Assembly (NCBI GenBank): GCA_021790335.1
Contig: JAJYEE010000011.1
Coordinates: 1-64,000, forward strand
Length of the DNA stretch: 64,000 nt
Direction of reading: 5' to 3'
Source: Pseudomonadota bacterium
GTDB lineage: Bacteria > Pseudomonadota > Gammaproteobacteria > Acidiferrobacterales > UBA6901
The notes under the pieces are model-generated. The model was not told the origin of the DNA. It made no database searches and saw nothing but the letters and a program-made list of their open reading frames with translations. Both the position numbers and the translations under genes were made by a program. How positions within the stretch are numbered: position 1 is the first letter of the stretch; every line of letters starts with the position of its first letter. Shown here in pieces: positions 29,133 to 41,372 of the stretch.

Positions 29133-29426
29133 CTACACGCAGCCTGTAGGTTTGGGCAAGCCGCCGTACTTGGTGATAGGCTTCATCGGCCCCGTCAGCC
29201 AAAGCTTGAACATATCCTTCTGATCGACCTCGACAAACTTGGCGAATTTGCGAATCGGCGGAACGACGCCGAACTCGTCATAATATTCACGCGCCTTAAC
29301 GATGTGCGACCATTTCAACTCATCCAGCGCAAAACCGTCGGCTTGCGCCATGGCCCTGGCAATTTCCGATGTCCATAAGCCACGGTCAATGAGATATCCA
29401 TCGCCGTCGCGTTGAGGAATTTCCAT
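29133..29426 (-). CDS. DsrC/TusE-family sulfur-relay protein
   Basis: DGDGYLIDRGLWTSEIARAMAQADG...FGVVPPIRKFAKFV...GGLPKPTGCV*. Confidence 0.9.
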   Translation of the reverse strand: MEIPQRDGDGYLIDRGLWTSEIARAMAQADGFALDELKWSHIVKAREYYDEFGVVPPIRKFAKFVEVDQKDMFKLWLTGPMKPITKYGGLPKPTGCV

Positions 29427-30186
29427 GGTAAAGGTCTCGCTGAAATTGAACATGCATGCGATTATGCAATTGGTGAGTGATTTGGTCAACTATTAAGATG
29501 CGCCAGTCGCTCAGAGCGCGCACCAAAATCGTCCCAGTTGATGTTATTCCACTCTTGTCCAAAACAAATCTCTGAGAAACCTGTCTTGGACAGCATCTGA
29601 CGGGTTCCGCGGGCTGCGTGATGAGCATCGGGAAGCGCAAAGGGTTCCAAAAATGCCCATTCTGCAACAGGTATGGCTTGTCCCTGCCGCTCGGAGGTGC
29701 AAGCCGTCGTCTTGGACGGCATATTCCGAGACACGGGGCAGGATCGGCAGATCAAGAATGGCGTCATGAAAAATCAATGGCTTAGCACATGAACAGGGCT
29801 GTTTGGCCGCTGTTTTGGGCGGCAGTGATGTTATTCATAAATTGAGCGATGAGCGAACGTCTCTTTCGGGTCAGACACGGTAAATCACCGCTGACGGATC
29901 ACCGAGGCAGCGTAGTGTGTCAATGCCCGAAAATCTGCGAGCTGCCGTATAGCGTATGCGTACACCTCGGCCATTGCGGCCGGTGGCGTTGACTCAGCGG
30001 AAAGACCGGTGTCGCGGCAGCTTGCCGACGTTGACGCGGTGCGCTGCGTGAATGGCCGCTATCGTCCGCGGTGAAGGACCGTACCCGACCTTCAACAGTC
30101 TCTCAGATCCGCTGTCCGGTTTTCCCAAAATTGGTCATTCCCGACCTTAAGGTTGGTCTGGTCCCTGGCATACGAACCACCCGCGC

Positions 30187-30221
30187 TACCCGGCGTGATA
30201 AAACGTTCATCACGCCGGGTA
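30187..30221. repeat. Perfect 13-bp inverted repeat with 9-nt loop
   Basis: TACCCGGCGTGAT-aaaacgttc-ATCACGCCGGGTA. Confidence 0.7.
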
Positions 30222-30265
30222 CCGATCATGGCGTGCAATGCACTTTGCGTTAAGGGCGTAGCTGC

Positions 30266-30706
30266 TTAGGTCCAGACGACCTCGCCAGGTACGATCTTGC
30301 CGTCGCTGATGTCGCTTTGTGCGAGCGATCCGGCGCGAGCCTGAATCACAAGAAACACCAGTGCGTCCTTGCCGGTATTGCGCCAGGCGCGCTTGCCGTT
30401 GGGCGCTACACGCACGGCGCTGCCCTCGGTCACGGCAATCACTTCGCCATCCACCTGCATTTCTCCGTGGCCGGAAAGGAAAAGATACAACTCCTCGTTG
30501 GCGTTATGCCGGTGATAAAAAGGAATGGCGGCGTTCGCAGGCACATTGTTGACACTCACCTCCATACTGCTCAGGCCCAGATCATTCTTTACAAATGCCT
30601 TGCCCGGCACAGGCCGGGGAAACGCGGAGTGGATGAAGCTGTGTTTAACCCAGTCGTTGAGCTTCCCCAGATGCGCGACCGCGTAGTTTTTTGCGTTCTG
30701 ATGCAT
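30266..30706 (-). CDS. Cupin-domain protein
   Basis: IPFYHRHNANEELYLFLSGHGEMQVDGEVIAVTEGSAVRVAPNGKRAWRN. Confidence 0.8.
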   Translation of the reverse strand: MHQNAKNYAVAHLGKLNDWVKHSFIHSAFPRPVPGKAFVKNDLGLSSMEVSVNNVPANAAIPFYHRHNANEELYLFLSGHGEMQVDGEVIAVTEGSAVRVAPNGKRAWRNTGKDALVFLVIQARAGSLAQSDISDGKIVPGEVVWT

Positions 30707-30757
30707 TGCAACGCCTCCATATTGGTTTGGGTGCGGCGCCACACAATACGGTAAAGT

Positions 30758-30781
30758 AATATATGTTCAACAACATATATT
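30758..30781. promoter_or_regulatory. Probable TetR operator
   Basis: AATATATGTT-CAAC-AACATATATT, perfect 10-bp arms between the divergent cupin and TetR genes. Confidence 0.65.
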
Positions 30782-30792
30782 GAGGGGGTCCC

Positions 30793-31449
30793 ATGCCCTA
30801 TTCCCGTGAGCACAAGGTCCGGACGCGCGAGCGCGTGCTGGCCGGCGCCCTGCGCCTGTTTTCGGAGCGCGGCTTTGCGCAAGTCACCATCGACGAGGTG
30901 ATGGCCCATGCTGGTCTCACGCGTGGTGCGTTCTATGCCCACTTCACTTCCAAGGAGCATCTCTACGCCGAAGCCATCGATCATGGCATTCGCACCAGCG
31001 CGATTGCTGCCTTGGCTGGCGGCCCAAAGGGTCTCAAGACATTGCAGAACATAGTGGACAGTTACCTGAGCCGCGGGCACGTGGACGGGAAAATGGCCCC
31101 GTGCCCGCTGGCGTTTTTCTCTACCGACGTGGGGGTGCGCGAACACCGGGTGCGCAGCACCTATACCACCGCGTTCCTTTCACTGGTCGGTGCGATAGGC
31201 TCACATGCAAGCGGACCGAAAACCGAAGAGCGCACGCTCGCCATTGCCGTGCTCATGGTGGGTGGCGTGGCCGTGAGCACCGCGGTGACTGACTCGATAC
31301 TGAAGGACAATATTCTTTCTGGGTGCCGGCGCGCCATCATGGACTTGGTCGCAACAACGCAGACAAAGGCATCGTCACAATCAGCGGCCAGATTAAGTCC
31401 GGCATCGCGCAAGCGCAGGGTGCGCACAGCCTACCGCAGGCTGCGGTGA
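30793..31449 (+). CDS. TetR-family transcriptional regulator
   Basis: TRERVLAGALRLFSERGFAQVTIDEVMAHAGLTRGAFYAHFTSKEHLYAEAI. Confidence 0.9.
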   Translation: MPYSREHKVRTRERVLAGALRLFSERGFAQVTIDEVMAHAGLTRGAFYAHFTSKEHLYAEAIDHGIRTSAIAALAGGPKGLKTLQNIVDSYLSRGHVDGKMAPCPLAFFSTDVGVREHRVRSTYTTAFLSLVGAIGSHASGPKTEERTLAIAVLMVGGVAVSTAVTDSILKDNILSGCRRAIMDLVATTQTKASSQSAARLSPASRKRRVRTAYRRLR

Positions 31450-31775
31450 CGAATGGAATGTGGGGTTAACGGACCGGATAGTGTTGTTCTTGTGGCCTCG
31501 AGGCGTAGGCCGGCGAGCTCGCACCTGAGCATCTGCTTTCGACTCATCTCGGACACTCGCAAGCGCGGTCCAATTTATCGCATTCCGGTCATTCGCGATG
31601 AGGGCATGACCCGTGCCGCCCATCTCCCTGGTCCGTATATCATGGTCAATGATATGCGGACCGGACAACAGGAAATGTCTGCTTGAATATACAGTCGGGA
31701 ACGAATTACAACCGGCGACGTGGTGGAGGATATACTGACAGAATCGTCGGCATAACATCTGTTAGACCTAAAACA

Positions 31776-32357
31776 ATGCCCCCGGATAGGAAAATGATAA
31801 AAGACCTCCACACGTTACCCGCTAATTTACCGGTTCCAGTCGATGACGGTGCATGCGACCATTTACTGGGAAGCACCTTACCTTCGGTTTCACTGACTAG
31901 CATCGCAGGGAAGGCCGTTGATCTCAGCGCATATGCGGGCACACTGGTTATTTATTTCTACCCCATGCTGGGTCGTCCCGATAGCCCACCTCTCATCGGC
32001 TGGAATGACATACCCGGTGCCAGAGGATGCACACCGCAAACATGCGCCTTTCGCGATTTACACGCCGAGTTGAAGCAGCTTGGTGTCGAGGTGTTTGGTG
32101 TGAGCGCGCAGCATTTGGAAGACCAACAAGAAGCCCATGCCAGGCTACACCTCCCCTTTGTGTTGCTCAATGATGGACAACTTGCTTTAGCTAAAGCGCT
32201 GAAGCTGCCAACATTTGAGTATCGGGGCACACGTCTGATGAAGCGGTTAACGATCATTGCAACGGGTGGCCTTATTCGGAAGGTTTTCTATCCCGTATTT
32301 CCGCCCAATAATAATGCGGGTGAGGTCATCGCATGGCTTACGGCACAACCGGTCTAA
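31776..32357 (+). CDS. Peroxiredoxin-like protein (integron cassette)
   Basis: LPSVSLTSIAGKAVDLSAYAGTLVIYFYP...GARGCTPQTCAFRDLHAELKQLGVEVFGVSAQ; stop lies inside an attC R'' box. Confidence 0.75.
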   Translation: MPPDRKMIKDLHTLPANLPVPVDDGACDHLLGSTLPSVSLTSIAGKAVDLSAYAGTLVIYFYPMLGRPDSPPLIGWNDIPGARGCTPQTCAFRDLHAELKQLGVEVFGVSAQHLEDQQEAHARLHLPFVLLNDGQLALAKALKLPTFEYRGTRLMKRLTIIATGGLIRKVFYPVFPPNNNAGEVIAWLTAQPV

Positions 32358-32418
32358 CTCTGCATTCGAAAGGGACGCCGCGAAAACGCGGTGTCATCCC
32401 TCAATTTGAACGTTGGGC
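32352..32418 (+). repeat. attC-like site 1
   Basis: GTCTAAC (R'') ... GTTGGGC (R'), 67 bp, internal AGGGA/TCCCT and CCGCG/CGCGG stems. Confidence 0.7.
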
Positions 32419-32430
32419 TCAAAACGCACA

Positions 32431-32873
32431 TGCCTGAAGTCATCGGAATCGATCACATCTACGTTACAACCTCAAATCTGGAGAGGTCGGAGAAATTCTA
32501 TGATGTGGTCATGAAGGTTCTTGGCTTCCGAAAGAATCAATTTCAAATTGATGGCGAGAAACATATTCAATACTACAACCGACACTTCGGGTATGTGCTG
32601 CGGCCCGCTCGGTCCAAAGACCCACATAACCCCTATGCTCCCGGGCTCCATCATTTCTGCTTGAGAGTTGAGGGCGAAAAAGAAGTGAAAGAAGCAGCGC
32701 GAAGACTGAAAGAACAAAACATTTCAGTGAGCGAACCCAAGCGGTATCCTGAGTATGCACCGGACTATTTCGCAGCGTTCTTCTCAGACCCCGATGGGGT
32801 GCGGCTGGAAATTACAAACTATCGCCAGGAGCGCCGGCAGCGGCATGACAACTGGGAAAACATTGAGCCCTAA
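32431..32873 (+). CDS. VOC (glyoxalase-fold) protein (integron cassette)
   Basis: EVIGIDHIYVTTSNLERSEKFYDVVMKVLGFRKN...AAFFSDPDGVRLEI; TAA stop inside the next attC. Confidence 0.8.
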
Positions 32874-32948
32874 CAAGCACGTCGAGTCGGACTTGCCACC
32901 TCGACGCTTCGCGCCGCCTCCGCTCGCCGCTCACGCGCAGCGTTGGGC
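32868..32948 (+). repeat. attC-like site 2
   Basis: CCCTAAC ... GTTGGGC, 81 bp, internal GTCGAG/CTCGAC stem. Confidence 0.6.
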
Positions 32949-32968
32949 ATCACAAAACGGGGAGCACC

Positions 32969-33328
32969 ATGATTGACAAGTCCTTTGCAGAATACTTCGC
33001 GGCTGAATGGATCGCAGCCTGGAACAGTCGCAACCTCGACCGTGTTCTGGCGCACTACACCGATGATTTTGAGTTTTCCTCGCCGTTCATCGTCAAGGTC
33101 GTGGGAGAGCCGTCTAACATCCTGTGCGGCAAACAAACCGTTGGTACTTATTGGGCAACGGCGCTGGCGGGTCATCCCAATCCCGTGTTCACGCTCGATG
33201 CAGCGCATTGGGGCGTCAAAAGCATCGTCCTTCACTATCACCGGAACGATGAGCGCATTGCCTCGGAGTGGTTTGAATTCAGCCCTGACGGCAAGGTTGT
33301 CAGGTCATCAGCGCACTATGCAGGCTGA
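32969..33328 (+). CDS. SnoaL/NTF2-like protein (integron cassette)
   Basis: FAAEWIAAWNSRNLDRVLAHYTDDFEFSSPFI...DGKVVRSSAHY. Confidence 0.75.
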   Translation: MIDKSFAEYFAAEWIAAWNSRNLDRVLAHYTDDFEFSSPFIVKVVGEPSNILCGKQTVGTYWATALAGHPNPVFTLDAAHWGVKSIVLHYHRNDERIASEWFEFSPDGKVVRSSAHYAG

Positions 33329-33350
33329 ATTCAGGTATGTTGGCTGTGCT

Positions 33351-33429
33351 GCCCAACAAGACGCTCCAGCCGACCGCTACAGTGGTCTTTGCCCGCCTCC
33401 GCGGTCGGCTGAGCTTGAACATTATAACG
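33351..33429 (+). repeat. attC-like site 3 (degenerate R' side)
   Basis: GCCCAAC R'' box, AGCCGACCGC/GCGGTCGGCT stem, GCTTGAAC then ATTATAAC in place of GTTRRRY. Confidence 0.5.
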
Positions 33430-33430
33430 C

Positions 33431-33895
33431 ATGAAGCTCAGACACTACCGAGCAACAGATATCGAACCCCTCCTTCTGCTTCGGTGGGACTCTTGGCACT
33501 CCTCAGCCAGCTTCCGGCACTCCAAACCGCTGGCCGAATGGAGAAATCGTTGGGAAAACATTTTGAAGAACCACGCTGTCATGGTGGCGGAATCAAACGG
33601 CACCCTGGTCGGGTTTTCCGCCCTCGACATCGAGCGAGCCGTTTTATCTAAAATCTTCGTGGCCCCAAATGCCAAACGTGTGCGCACCGAACGCCTGGCG
33701 GAGTGGCGCAATGCGTTCGGCGAAATCGGACCTCGCTCGACCTTCCGCCGCGCGGAACTGATCGCAGGGCAAATCTATGATCACGCCGCACCCATCCCCG
33801 ACGTAACTCCTTCGCCGGACCGCAACGCTTTCCTGCAGGAGGTCGCCGAGGCAACACGCGAGGCAGCCGAGTCCATGGGAGCAACGATCTTATGA
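33431..33895 (+). CDS. Truncated GNAT acetyltransferase N-terminus fused to unrelated tail
   Basis: MKLRHYRATDIEPLLLL...MVAESNGTLVGFSALDIERAVLSKIFVAP, then non-GNAT sequence. Confidence 0.5.
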   Translation: MKLRHYRATDIEPLLLLRWDSWHSSASFRHSKPLAEWRNRWENILKNHAVMVAESNGTLVGFSALDIERAVLSKIFVAPNAKRVRTERLAEWRNAFGEIGPRSTFRRAELIAGQIYDHAAPIPDVTPSPDRNAFLQEVAEATREAAESMGATIL

Positions 33896-34299
33896 CGGGA
33901 AAATCGAGTGGTGTCACGGCGACCGAGAGGATGCTCGCGGAGTTCTGCGAGAAGTCCTTCCTGAAACTCTGGAACTATCCGAACCCGTACAAGGACGACG
34001 GGCACGAGCTGTGCGACCTGCTGGCAGTCTTCGGTAACTATGTCCCTGGCAATCACCGTCCATCAACGTTCCATGCCGATCGCATCCAACATCGTTTCAG
34101 CCTCTTCTGCTACAACTTCGGCCAGTACGTCATGCCGGCACTTCAGGCACCAGATCGCAGGGTATGCCGTCTGACAGACACGATTGCGATTCGTGACGAT
34201 ATCGACCATGCGAGAAAACGTACACTGCATGGTGCGCTTCACGCACCCGCAATTTCTCCCGCGACTGAAATCGCGAGTTTCCTTGCGAGGAGTCTATAG
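33892..34299 (+). CDS. Hypothetical protein, possibly truncated
   Basis: MTGKSSGVTATERMLAEFCEKSFLKLWNYPNPYKDDGHELCDLLAVFGNYV; remainder low complexity and unconvincing. Confidence 0.35.
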   Translation: MTGKSSGVTATERMLAEFCEKSFLKLWNYPNPYKDDGHELCDLLAVFGNYVPGNHRPSTFHADRIQHRFSLFCYNFGQYVMPALQAPDRRVCRLTDTIAIRDDIDHARKRTLHGALHAPAISPATEIASFLARSL

Positions 34300-34426
34300 A
34301 AGAGGCAGACTTCGGGCTGCGTCACCCTGGTCTGGATGCCAGTGCGATGTGTTCATCCGGCGGGCTGTCCGCACTGGGCGCGCTCGTCGATAGCTGCCGC
34401 AACGCGGCCTGCGCGGCAGGCTTACC

Positions 34427-34885
34427 CTAGGACGGACGGAAGCAGGCCGCGCAGACTCCCTCGATCTCGACGACAGTATTGCGCGGGCGGAATCCTTCCT
34501 GTTCGGCTGCATGTTCCAGTGCATTTGCAGCCGCACGGTTTTCTATCTCCGAGACGACACCGCACTGGCAGCAAATCAGGAATTGTGCTGGATGCCTGTG
34601 GCCCGCTTCCACGCACGGAACGAATGCATTCAGGCGCTCGATCTTGTGGACCAGGTGCTGCTCCATCAGAAAATCGAGTGCGCGATAGATCGTCGGCGGT
34701 GCAGCGCCTTTGTGGGTCAGCTTGAGCCTGTCGAGGAGCTGGTAGGCGGTCAGAGGGGCGCCAACCTCCAGAATCAGGCCGAGGACATGCCGGCGCAATG
34801 GGGTGAGTTGCGCACCCTGCCGTGCGCATACCCGCGCCGCCCTGTCCATCTGGGCGGTCATGCGGCGGCGGGCTTTCACGCTCAT
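34427..34885 (-). CDS. zur: Fur-family regulator, probable Zur
   Basis: LTPLRRHVLGLILEVGAPLTAYQLLDRLK...PPTIYRALDFLMEQHLVHKIERLNAFVPC...FLICCQCGVVSEI...GVCAACF. Confidence 0.85.
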   Translation of the reverse strand: MSVKARRRMTAQMDRAARVCARQGAQLTPLRRHVLGLILEVGAPLTAYQLLDRLKLTHKGAAPPTIYRALDFLMEQHLVHKIERLNAFVPCVEAGHRHPAQFLICCQCGVVSEIENRAAANALEHAAEQEGFRPRNTVVEIEGVCAACFRPS

Positions 34886-34918
34886 CCCCGGACCTCCGAG
34901 AATCATGACCTTTCCAAG

Positions 34919-34932
34919 CAATATTATATCAT
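34919..34932 (-). promoter_or_regulatory. Second Zur-type site upstream of zur
   Basis: Minus strand ATGATATAATATTG, 12/14 match to ATGTTATAACATTG at the znu site; about 35 bp upstream of the zur start. Confidence 0.5.
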
Positions 34933-35018
34933 ACCGGCCTGCGACTCCCCGGATCTGGCCGGTTATCGCAGTCAATGACCATCGCTAACAGCCGGCCCAG
35001 CGACAATCTCACCTGGCT

Positions 35019-37528
<2,510 letters not shown>

Positions 37529-37563
37529 GATCGATTCGCCCTGGATCCGGATAAGGTTGATGG

Positions 37564-37761
37564 TCAGCGGTTCACGATATACAGCAACACCAGCCCGAGC
37601 AACATGCTGGTTATGCCGATGAATCGCAATTGCTGGTCCCCCATGTTGTCAACCAGCCGCAGGATCCTGCGCAGGCGCTCAGGACTGAGAAACGGCAGGA
37701 TCCCCTCCAACACCAGCAGCAGGGCAAGCGCCGCGCCCAGGTCATGCCATCTTATCATCAT
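37564..37761 (-). CDS. DUF2065 membrane protein
   Basis: MIRWHDLGAALALLLVLEGILPFLSPERLRRILRLVDNMGDQQLRFIGITSMLLGLVLLYIV. Confidence 0.85.
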   Translation of the reverse strand: MMIRWHDLGAALALLLVLEGILPFLSPERLRRILRLVDNMGDQQLRFIGITSMLLGLVLLYIVNR

Positions 37762-37807
37762 GCCCGCCGCAGGCTCCGTCCACGGTCGATGGAACACACC
37801 ACCCGGT

Positions 37808-38677
37808 TCACTGCCGCGGGTTTTTCAGGTACTTGAAGAAGGCCGCGCTCGGATCGACGACCATCACGTCATGCTTGCTCTTGAAGCTCTTGCGGTACGC
37901 ATTCATGCTCCCGTAGAACGAGTAGAACCGCGGGTTCACGCGGTACGCACGCGCGTAGATTTCCGCCGCCTTGGCATCGCCTTCGCCGCGTATGCGCTGC
38001 GCATCGCGGTAGGCATCGGCCAGGATGATCTCGCGCTCGCGGTCGGCTTTGGCACGGATCTTCTCCGCCGCCTCTGCGCCCTTGGCCCGCAGCTGCGCGG
38101 CAATGCGCGTGCGCTCCGCCCGCATCCTCTGATATACGGACTCGCTCACCTGCTTGGGGAGATCTACGCGGTCGATGCGCACGTCCAGCACCTTGATGCC
38201 ATACTCGCCCGCTTCCTTGTCGGTAGCGGTGGTAATGACGTGCATGATCTTGCTGCGGTCGCTGGAGACGACCTCCTGCACCGTATGCTTGCCGAACTGG
38301 TTGCGCAGGCCACTGTTGACCAGCTGAGCGAGGCGCTCGCGCGCCTGAAGCTCGTTGCCACCAACCGAGACATAGAATCTCAGAAGATCCGCGATCTGCC
38401 ACTTGACATAGGAATCGACGACGACGCTTTTCTTCTCCACCGTCAGGAACGTCTCCGGTTCGGTGTCAAGCGTCTGTACCCGTCCGTCGTAGTAATGCAC
38501 GACCTCGACAAACGGCGTCTTGAAATGCAGGCCCGGCTGATCGCTGTACCGGATCACCTGGCCAAACCGGGTCACGATCGCCTTCTGGCCCTCGGTGACG
38601 GTGTAGACCGACCCATTCGCGACGATGAACAGCAGAACAACAATGCCGACCAGCGCGAGCACTTTGTTGTGAGTCAT
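37808..38677 (-). CDS. hflC: FtsH modulator HflC
   Basis: SPFH protein: VFTVTEGQKAIVTRFGQ-like N-terminus, RAERTRIAAQLRAKGAE; adjacent to hflK. Confidence 0.95.
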   Translation of the reverse strand: MTHNKVLALVGIVVLLFIVANGSVYTVTEGQKAIVTRFGQVIRYSDQPGLHFKTPFVEVVHYYDGRVQTLDTEPETFLTVEKKSVVVDSYVKWQIADLLRFYVSVGGNELQARERLAQLVNSGLRNQFGKHTVQEVVSSDRSKIMHVITTATDKEAGEYGIKVLDVRIDRVDLPKQVSESVYQRMRAERTRIAAQLRAKGAEAAEKIRAKADREREIILADAYRDAQRIRGEGDAKAAEIYARAYRVNPRFYSFYGSMNAYRKSFKSKHDVMVVDPSAAFFKYLKNPRQ

Positions 38678-38679
38678 GT

Positions 38680-39873
38680 CTACCTCCCCCTGCCGCGCAG
38701 CGAATCGTTGATGCTGCTTTGGCCGGGGCTTCCCGGCGGAATCGAGGTACCTGGCTCCGGCAGAGGCTGCGGCGTTCCGGCCGGCCCGGCGGCGGCGCCG
38801 GATTTGCCCACGATTTTGTCAAGCGGCAGATAAATCACGTTGTTCCCGTGCGGAAGATCGACAAACACCTTGGTGGTGCTGCCGAGAACCTTCTGCATGG
38901 TCTGCAGATACAGCCGTTCGCGCGTGACCTCCGGCGCCTTGTCGTACTGGGTCACAATCTGACCGAAGCGACTGGCATCGCCCTCGGCCCGGGCGATAAC
39001 GCTTGCCTGGTAGCCCTGGGCCTCGAGCACCAGGCGCGCCGCAGCGCCCTTGGCACGCGGAATGACGTCGTTCGCATAGGCCTGCGCCTCGTCCTTCAAC
39101 CGCTGCTCGTCCTCACGCGCCTTGACCGCATCCTCGAACGCGGCGGTCACCTGCTGCGGCGGCCTCGCATCCTGCATCCGCACGGTCACGATGTGAATGC
39201 CCGTATGGTATTTGTCCAGGATCTTTTGCAGCAGCGTCTGCGCGTCCTGGGCAACGACGTTGCGTCCGTCGGTAAGCACAAAATTCATCTTGTTCTGGCC
39301 CACCACCTCGCGCACCGCGGACTGTGCGCCCTGGATGATGGTCTCGGTCGGATCGCGGACATTGAACAGGTAATCGGCAGGATCCTTGATCTTGTACTGG
39401 ATGGCGAGTTCTATATCGACGATATTCTCGTCCGAAGTGAGCATCTGCGACTCGTCCGGGACCTTGCGCGACCCCCCGGCACGGTCACTGCTGCGGTATC
39501 CGATCTGCACGACATACACCCGCTGGACATTGACTTTGTCCACCTTTTCAACGGGAAACGGAATATGCCAGTGAAGGCCGGCCTGGGTCACTTGCACACT
39601 GCGTCCGAATTCGAGCACCACACCGCGCTCGCCTTGCCGGATCATGTAGAAACCGCTGACCAACCACAGGACAGCCGCGGCAATCAGAATGGCGCTGAAA
39701 CTGAACCGGCCCATGTGTCCGGCACCCGCGCCCCCGGAACCACCCCCGAAAACCTTGCCGAGCCGCCGCTGGATATTCCTGACAATCTGATCCAGGTCAG
39801 GTGGTCCCTGGTCTCTCTTGCGCTGCCCCCAGGGATCTTTCCCCCCCGAGCCGCCGGGTTCGTTCCAAGCCAC
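38680..39873 (-). CDS. hflK: FtsH modulator HflK
   Basis: Gly-rich N-terminus, GFYMIRQGERGVVLEFGR, SPFH domain. Confidence 0.95.
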   Translation of the reverse strand: MAWNEPGGSGGKDPWGQRKRDQGPPDLDQIVRNIQRRLGKVFGGGSGGAGAGHMGRFSFSAILIAAAVLWLVSGFYMIRQGERGVVLEFGRSVQVTQAGLHWHIPFPVEKVDKVNVQRVYVVQIGYRSSDRAGGSRKVPDESQMLTSDENIVDIELAIQYKIKDPADYLFNVRDPTETIIQGAQSAVREVVGQNKMNFVLTDGRNVVAQDAQTLLQKILDKYHTGIHIVTVRMQDARPPQQVTAAFEDAVKAREDEQRLKDEAQAYANDVIPRAKGAAARLVLEAQGYQASVIARAEGDASRFGQIVTQYDKAPEVTRERLYLQTMQKVLGSTTKVFVDLPHGNNVIYLPLDKIVGKSGAAAGPAGTPQPLPEPGTSIPPGSPGQSSINDSLRGRGR

Positions 39874-40004
39874 GATCTACCCCTCATTGTTATGCGTCGT
39901 GCACCGGATGCACGTGCCTGCAGCATTTTAGCAGGACGCAAGAAAACTTCACTCTGGGCATGGGATTATCCCGATGCACCGCCTTGCCGGACCGGAACCG
40001 CCGT

Positions 40005-41372
40005 TCAGAGTGCAGTCTCTGCCGGTTCCCCGGACTGGGCCCGCACGAGATACTCGGGGCAGAAATCGGCCTGCTGCATGAGCCAGTCGAAATCCGACTG
40101 GCCGAGTTCCACCTCCATCTGCCACTGCCCGCCGGGCAACACCGACTCATCGGCGACATGCAATCTGGCGTGGATGAGGGCATGAAGCCTGCCTGCGGCC
40201 GTAGGCAGCAGCAGCCGGCGCGTGATGCGGTGACGACGGTAGTGCTCGGCGAGCGCTTCCAGCAACAGCGGCACGCCGGCGCCGGTGGCTGCCGACAGCC
40301 AAACCTTCCTGACCGCGCCGCTCGCATCCCGCTCCACACGCGGCAGCTCGTTCACCACGTCGATCTTGTTGAAAACCGTGATCCGCTCCACGTGCTCGGC
40401 GTGAATTTCTGCAAGAACCTCGTCTACCTGCTGTGCCTGGTCACGCCGTTCGGGGTGGGCCGTATCGACCACGTGCAGCAACAGGTCGGCTTCCGCCACC
40501 TCCTCGAGCGTGGACTTGAAAGCCTCGACCAGCTTGTGGGGAAGATGCCGGATGAACCCGACGGTATCCGCAAGAATGATGCTGGCGCGACCGGGAAGCT
40601 CGATCCGGCGCATGGTCGGGTCAAGCGTCGCAAACAGCTGGTCGGCAGCGTACACCTGGGCTCCGGTCAGCCGGTTGAACAGCGAGGACTTGCCGGCATT
40701 GGTATAACCCACCAACGACACCGTCGGTATGGGGATCTTGTTGCGTGCCCTGCGCCGTCCCTCCCTTTGGCCGCGTACCTTATCCAGCCGCCGGTTGAGG
40801 TGCTTTACACGCTCGCGGATCAGCCGCCGGTCTGACTCAAGCTGGGTCTCGCCGGGACCACGCAGGCCGATGCCGCCCTTTTGCCGCTCCAGATGCGTCC
40901 AGCCGCGCACAAGACGGCTGGCGAGATGGTCGAGCTGCGCCAGCTCGACCTGCAGCTTGCCCTCGTGGCTGCGGGCGCGTTGCGCAAAGATATCGAGAAT
41001 CAGCCCGGTGCGGTCGAGTACGCGGGAGTCCGTGATTTTCTCGAGATTGCGCTCCTGGGCCGGTGAAAGATCGTGGTTGACCAGAACCAGATCTGCCTCC
41101 TGGCGCGCCACGGCGGCACGGACCTCATCCGCCTTGCCCTTGCCGAGGTAGGTGGCGGCGTCCGGCCGCTGGCGATTGCCCAGCACCACCTCGCACACCT
41201 CGGCACCCGCGGATTGAGCCAGCAGTTTCAGCTCCCCTACCTCGTTTTCCGCATCGCTGCCGGGGAAACACAGATGTACCAGCACGGCGCGCTCTGCGCC
41301 GCGCCGTGCTGCGTGCTGCCGCGCCGGACTATTCGTTTCCTGGGGTTTTTTCGTTGTCGTCGGAATGCTCAA
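40005..41372 (-). CDS. hflX: GTPase HflX
   Basis: [44 protein letters not shown]. Confidence 0.97.
   Translation of the reverse strand: MSIPTTTKKPQETNSPARQHAARRGAERAVLVHLCFPGSDAENEVGELKLLAQSAGAEVCEVVLGNRQRPDAATYLGKGKADEVRAAVARQEADLVLVNHDLSPAQERNLEKITDSRVLDRTGLILDIFAQRARSHEGKLQVELAQLDHLASRLVRGWTHLERQKGGIGLRGPGETQLESDRRLIRERVKHLNRRLDKVRGQREGRRRARNKIPIPTVSLVGYTNAGKSSLFNRLTGAQVYAADQLFATLDPTMRRIELPGRASIILADTVGFIRHLPHKLVEAFKSTLEEVAEADLLLHVVDTAHPERRDQAQQVDEVLAEIHAEHVERITVFNKIDVVNELPRVERDASGAVRKVWLSAATGAGVPLLLEALAEHYRRHRITRRLLLPTAAGRLHALIHARLHVADESVLPGGQWQMEVELGQSDFDWLMQQADFCPEYLVRAQSGEPAETAL

Noticed and set aside
29486-29777. Overlapping minus-strand ORFs after the tusE-like gene
   Set aside because: Partly protein-like in one frame but no recognisable domain or intact start; could be an old transposase fragment, not callable.
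31680-31767. Complete attC or attI upstream of the first cassette
   Set aside because: Only a GTTAGAC box is convincing; no RYYYAAC partner or integrase was found.
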